Positions 21,050 through 25,000 of a stretch of DNA of 25,000 nt are shown one piece after another (position 1 is the stretch's first letter; every line of letters begins with the position of its first letter). The stretch comes from Mesostigma viride (taxonomy: Eukaryota > Streptophyta > Mesostigmatophyceae > Mesostigmatales > Mesostigmataceae). Under the pieces are notes generated by a model. That model worked only from the letters and a program-made list of their open reading frames with translations. It did not search any database and had not been told where the DNA came from. The position numbers and the translations under genes are program-made. The DNA lies in assembly GCA_009746045.1 (NCBI GenBank), contig RPFO01000072.1, positions 4,312,245 to 4,337,244 of the forward strand. The letters run 5' to 3'.

Positions 21050-22179
21050 CGCCGCCTCTCTCGCTCCAACTCCCGCGCGGATTCCCACGTGCGCTCCCAT
21101 TGACGAGCATCCGGGCGACGAGGTGGTGGTGACGCTCGGCGAGCGGTTCGTATCTCGGTCCCTGAGTCCGAGCGGGAACGCGAGCGCGAGGGCGGTGATG
21201 GCGAGCGACGACGTGCAGGTCGCTCCGGAGCACGTCGCGAAGCGGGTTGACTGCCCCCACCCCATCCGGTAGCCCTCGGAAGACTCCGCGTCTCACGCCC
21301 TGGAGGTCGCCCCCAGCCCGTCGCCGGCGGTGGCGCCTCATAATGTGGCACAGGACGGGGTCCTGCGCCGCCCTCCAGGGAGCCCCGAGATGGCGGATCC
21401 CGCGGAGGAGAGCGAGGGAGAGGGCGTGGAGGATGGTCGTCAGAATCGGAGTCGTACCCCTCACTCCCATCGTCCTGGTCTTCATCATCCATGGCCACGA
21501 TGCGATCCAGAGCCTGCCGTAACGAATACTGCCCCTCACGCTGACATTTTTCGCCCCGTATCGCCCCCTCCAACGGAAGGTACCGGGGAAAGTATTGTTC
21601 CAGCAGTTTCCGCACTGCGGGTGGAAGTAGGAGGAGCAAAAGCCGTGGAAATGCCAGACCCGCTTCCAGCGTGTTCATGCACGCGTGACAAGAACACTCC
21701 CGCTCATGGGTTTCCCAATCTGTGCCGACCACCATGCCGTCGCGCGCTGGAGTGCGGGTCTCGATCTTGAACCCCACGTTGCGCCGCACGAACCCTCGAA
21801 AAGTATCCAAATGCGCAGGGCCGACCCGCGCCATAATGGAATCAGCGCGGAGTTCCGAAGGCATCCGGTTACGGCGCCGACGTCGTCGTTCCAACAAGGC
21901 TTCACCCTCCCGACCATAGTCGCGCAAGAACACTCGGGGATTAAATGTCTCCTCGTGCAGCTCCTTCACTAGCTGCAACGTACGCGTGTCCGGTGCTCCG
22001 GGTCTGGACGATGTTTCTTGCCGGCGCTCGCGGCCAGATGAAGGCCCCGTCTGCCAGCCACCACTTCCCGAGCCCCCAGCCCCTAGGGCACCCCCTCGAA
22101 CTGCAGGCTCTCCGCGAGCTATCTGCGACCTCGCCCCCGCTTCTGGTTGTGGGTCCTCAGGTTGGTCGGGTATGTCCAT
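21018..22179 (-). pseudogene. ORF3 N-terminal and middle part, reversed copy, open frame
   Basis: On the minus strand ORF3 reads uninterrupted from ATG 22179 through the regions described for 20257-21019. It then passes a middle part absent in sense orientation: a Pro/Gly/Arg-rich stretch (GRPPGRETRSLPRATGWGGG), an SR-rich stretch (RRRSPSPPSRSRSRSDSG) and an ERERRRPRPDTTETAA end. About 387 codons belong to ORF3; below 21018 the open frame continues only as antisense of the left arm. Relative to the left arm the reversed copy has the 10 bp segment and Q instead of H at GQTSVG. SR repeats and the polybasic run suggest RNA binding or nuclear targeting, but no known domain is evident. Reversed inside the element, it is not expressed from the LTR. 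Confidence 0.7.
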
Positions 22180-22979
22180 GGCAACCAGATCTTCATCGCT
22201 GGACTCCCCGTCTGCTTCCCGGATTTCTGCGTCTGCAGCCTCCGCGGCGCCGACGGAAGTCTGGCCCCTGGGAAGCGCCTCCGCGGCGTCCCCTTGCGCA
22301 GCCCACACACAAGATGCCAGGGCATTAGTCGGCGTGTACCTGATACCCAGCTCACACACCACTCTCACCCTACACCCTACCGGATGTGATCTGCTAACGC
22401 AGCTGGTGCGTCTTCTTATATGCTTCTAGTAAGCGGGCGCACCCCGCTAACTCAGTGGCGGTGCGCCAGGAGTCCTCAGACTCATGCTGTGCGAATCGCC
22501 ATCGCACCCGGTATTGTCGCTGGACCCCTCGTCCCCGTTTGACATCCCGGTGTCCCACGATCGCTGCCACCTCGTCCTCCTGTTCCCCCGTGTCCGGATT
22601 GAACTCCAGCGGGGCCGGGGGATTGACCCTGCCCTGGATGGTGTTCTGGTGATACAACTTGAGCTGGTCACGGTGGAAACGGTTGGACGTGAGGTTCCAT
22701 GACACTGGGATGTCCACCTGGAACATGACATCGTCGAACTTGGTGAGGACCTTGTACGGACCCAGGAACATGGGACGGAGCTTAGTCTTCAGCTCCTTCT
22801 CCACCTTGTGTGAAAATCGCCCGATCTGCGGGCCCTCAACCAGGACCCAATCGCCCACCTCGATGGACGGCGTCCGGTGATCCCGCTTGCCGGCTGTCCT
22901 CTCCAGATACCGCTCTGTCGCTGCGCGGTAGCCTTGGACTGCGTTGTTATGCGCCTGGTGCATCCGCTACAGCAACCGC
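21407..22979 (-). repeat. Right arm of the fold-back inverted duplication
   Basis: This 1573 bp arm pairs with 19457-21019, with a 387 bp spacer (21020-21406) between them. It differs at TAG-affected sites: 22636 restores CAG for 19800, and 22405 and 22402 restore CAGCTG for TAGTTG at 20031-20036. It joins sense ORF3 at about 22975-22979 through a shared ACCGC/CCGCG stretch. Confidence 0.95.
22394..22979 (-). pseudogene. pol: Reversed pol fragment: integrase C-terminus and intact chromodomain
   Basis: The minus strand encodes the last part of pol from about HQAHNNAVQGYRAATERYLE onward: the GPY/F-type FLGPYKVLTKFDDVMFQVD, then NTIQGRVNPPAPLEF with CAG at the site that is TAG in the sense copy, then a chromodomain (EVAAIVGHRDVKRG, QYRVRWRFAQHESEDSW, LAGCARLLEAYKK) and stop TAG at 22394-22396. 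The chromodomain has the expected order of a beta hairpin with aromatic Y and W positions and a C-terminal helix. In chromoviruses it targets integration to modified chromatin. This copy shows what the sense pol lost; being reversed and 5' truncated, it cannot work as pol itself. Confidence 0.88.
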
Positions 22980-24259
22980 GACCGGATACGACGGAGACCG
23001 CGGCGGCTAGGACAGAACAGCCGGCCGGGGGGGAGCCCTCTGATGTGGTCCCCGCGGGCACTCCGCCAGATGTGGGCCCAGGGGAGCCTACCTTCCATGT
23101 CTCCCTGGAGCCTCGTTCCCGGTCGGAAGTGGTTCCACCGGAGCCAACTTTCCTGGTCTCCTTGGACCCATGTCCCCGGCCTGCCCAAGCCGGATCGTCG
23201 ATGTCACGTCCCGCGGAGCGACCCAGTAGACCCACCACGTCGGGTCGACCCTCGCACCGTTCCGCGGAGGAACCGTGCCTACATACCATACGGAGCGCGG
23301 AAGGTCCCACCGCGACGGGCATCATGGTGCCAGCGGAGCCCGTGGTAACCCTTGAGGCGCTCGTGGCAGCGATGCAATCAGGGCAGGATCTGATACAGCG
23401 TATGTTGGTCCAAGTCCGGCGCCAAGGCGATCATTCCGCCGCTACCTCCGTGGGCTATGATGCAGCTTCCAGGGCTCCGGGGTCTTCACATGAGGAGTGG
23501 TCCATGGGGGATTTCATACGGGCGGTACCGGGCAGGGCAGTAAGGCACGGTGGGCCGGGGCCTCGTACGGAGAAGCTGTGTGTGGTGTTCGAGGGACCTC
23601 TGTCTCTCCAGGTCCCTCCTGGCATGCATCTGCCCGCTCCATTGGTGTTTCAAGCGGGGCCCTGGTGCGCGATAGACCGCGGTGCCTACTGGGAACAACT
23701 AGAAATCACTTTCTTCCCACAGGCTCCACTGCCCCTGCCGCAACCCGTCGATCCTCGTTTTCCCCAGGTGGTGGGGCATATTGTGCGGTTCGGTTCCGAA
23801 GATTGGTGGGATTGCAGATATCAGGCGGATGGGGTGGGGCACGTGGTGACGCCGCCCAAAGTGGCCCCAACGGAAGGGCGTGCCTTTCTGGACCGGGTGG
23901 TGCCCGACATTGCAGGGGCTCCGCGGGTGACTATCACTGATGATCACGTGCGCACAGAGGTTTTCATGATGGGGGTGCAGTTTGTTCGCGAGCACCGCTG
24001 TGGGGTGGTGGATCGGTCGGCGCTGACCCTTCTATTTACCCACCCCCAGTATCTTGCTGGGTTCCTGTCCATGTGGCCCCGGGGTACGTGGGTGGAGCTA
24101 TCCAAGATGGGCCGGCAGAAGATGTCTCCCTATCAGGTGGCCTTTGAGTGGGATCTGTGTGCGAACCCCGGGATGATGATCCGGCAAATGACCCCCGTGG
24201 GGCGTCAGGCTCTCATGGAGGCCCAGCAGCGGCGGCGGGCCACCAGCGGCGGACGCTAG
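22975..24259 (+). pseudogene. ORF3 C-terminal part, sense, open frame to TAG 24257; unknown function
   Basis: The open frame continues ORF3 from RPRPDTTETAAARTEQPAGG to a TAG at 24257-24259 (about 427 codons). The frame extends left to 22877, but that part is antisense pol. It has two copies of an EPTFxVSLxPxxR motif (about 23090-23180), a Ser/Arg/Pro-rich linker, then a globular-looking region: EKLCVVFEGPLSLQVPPGMH, WCAIDRGAYWEQLEITFFP, SEDWWDCRYQADGVGHV, LLFTHPQYLAGFLSMWPRG. No signal peptide, transmembrane segment or furin-type site is visible, so an envelope role is not supported. With the part at 21018-22179, an undisturbed ORF3 would be about 810 residues. I recognise no family. Confidence 0.7.
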
Positions 24260-24470
24260 AGTGGATATTTCAGTTTTTGGGACGGATAGCGGAATGATCC
24301 AGTCCACGGAGTCCTGGCTACTACGTCAGGGTTGGTCTCGTGTATCAACCTCTAGAGGAACTGGTATTACTGACCTGCGGGTGAATCGAGGTTGGGACAT
24401 AGTACTCTTATAGTAGTATTGTTTTGCTTCCTTATCTTATCTTTGTACGGTAGGGACTACCGACCCCCGT
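24260..24470 (+). other. 3' untranslated region of the element
   Basis: Ordinary sequence between the ORF3 stop and the polypurine tract. No ORF or RNA gene is seen. Confidence 0.7.
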
Positions 24471-24483
24471 GGGGGGGGAGGAG
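24471..24483 (+). promoter_or_regulatory. Polypurine tract
   Basis: GGGGGGGGAGGAG directly abuts the 3' LTR. It is all purine and in the position where plus-strand DNA synthesis is primed. Confidence 0.92.
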
Positions 24484-25000
24484 TGTTACGTCCCGGCCCT
24501 TTTGGTCGGACGTAACAATAGATTAAATTACTAAGGCCATGTGGCCGTTGTACTGGGTTTTATGAATAATGACTATTGTGTGAACTGGACTAGTTATTTC
24601 GGTCCTAGGTTGGCCTTTTAGGGGCCGGTGCCGTGGCGCCGCGCCAGTTCTGGGTCTGTCTATAGTTCTAGGCGTGGATCCTGTAGTTGGGGGTCGATGT
24701 CGGCCCGGATCCTACGCGGAATGAGTGACTTGGATTGCCCAATGGGATTTGACGTTGTATCTGCGCTGCAAGCAACCTAGGTTAAATTAGTCCGAGGACG
24801 AGAGTCTCGTCCTCTTGGTTTGATGAATGATAAGTGCGAATACGCCTACACATTGAGCCCGGGGCAATTATCCATTTGTAATTGGTCTTGCTAGCCATTA
24901 TAAGTGTGTACAAATTAGCTTGGCATCAAGCCGTGATGCCAGATATCTCACGACTCACGTCGTGAAGCGCAACCTACTTTAGGCCATCTTGAATTATTCC
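24484..25000 (+). repeat. 3' LTR, truncated by the window end
   Basis: Begins TGTTACGTCC and aligns gap-free with 11718-12234, with three transitions. About 67 bp of LTR and the right target duplication should lie beyond the window. Confidence 0.97.

Noticed and set aside
20448-21272. 274-codon plus-strand ORF
   Set aside because: Its first two thirds are ORF3, but after about 21019 it reads antisense spacer sequence created by the fold-back, so the C-terminus is chimeric.
20656-22368. 570-codon minus-strand ORF taken as one gene
   Set aside because: Only 22179-21018 is ORF3 sense; below 21018 it is the antisense of the left arm, and the proposed start at 22368 is GTG.
22877-22974. Left extension of the ORF ending at 24259
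   Set aside because: This part is antisense integrase from the reversed arm; sense ORF3 resumes only at about 22975.
22877-24259. ORF3 as a retroviral-type envelope gene
   Set aside because: Its position fits, but there is no signal peptide, furin-type site or C-terminal transmembrane segment.

Overview
The window is eukaryotic nuclear DNA. Evidence: ankyrin-repeat exons bounded by GT/AG splice signals, very long hexanucleotide microsatellites, a terminal-inverted-repeat (TIR) element, and a nearly complete Ty3/gypsy-type LTR retrotransposon with a chromodomain. I cannot name the species. High GC in the retroelement and possible CHG-context C-to-T changes would fit a green-lineage alga, but that is only an inference.

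Layout. Positions 1 to about 8170 are a ladder of tandemly duplicated segments from an ankyrin gene on the minus strand. Each segment carries one ankyrin repeat as a single 99 or 102 bp exon (5525-5623, 7106-7204, 746-847, 3171-3272) inside a long intron, and three introns hold strand-biased microsatellite arrays (904-1684, 3334-4713, 7261-7938). Positions 8170-10500 contain no gene I recognise, only an AT-rich patch and low-confidence ORFs. Positions 10520-11717 are a decayed further copy of the ankyrin-intron segment, interrupted by a G/C-tract inverted repeat (10616-10864) and a MITE-like cluster of TIRs (10897-11588).

Positions 11718-25000 are one LTR retrotransposon inserted into that copy. 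In order: 5' LTR (11718-12301), putative primer-binding site, leader with a degenerate repeat, a small ORF encoding an RNase H1 hybrid-binding/viroplasmin-type domain (13053-13394), gag with a CAG49 poly-Gln tract and a zinc knuckle (13537-15939), pol with protease, RT, RNase H, integrase and chromodomain (to 19802, or 20033 without the nonsense codon), a third unrecognised 3' ORF (ORF3), a polypurine tract (24471-24483) and the 3' LTR (from 24484, cut by the window end). The LTRs differ at 3 of 517 compared sites, so insertion was recent.

This copy is defective. Pol has four apparent single-base frameshifts, mostly at homopolymers. Gag and pol carry in-frame TAG codons, two of which (one ending pol, one just after it) are CAG in a second copy present here. 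A large fold-back inverted duplication (arms 19457-21019 and 21407-22979, about 99% identical, 387 bp spacer) splits ORF3 and duplicates the integrase/chromodomain tail in reverse orientation. The most novel parts are the upstream hybrid-binding-domain ORF, the unknown ORF3 and the fold-back structure.
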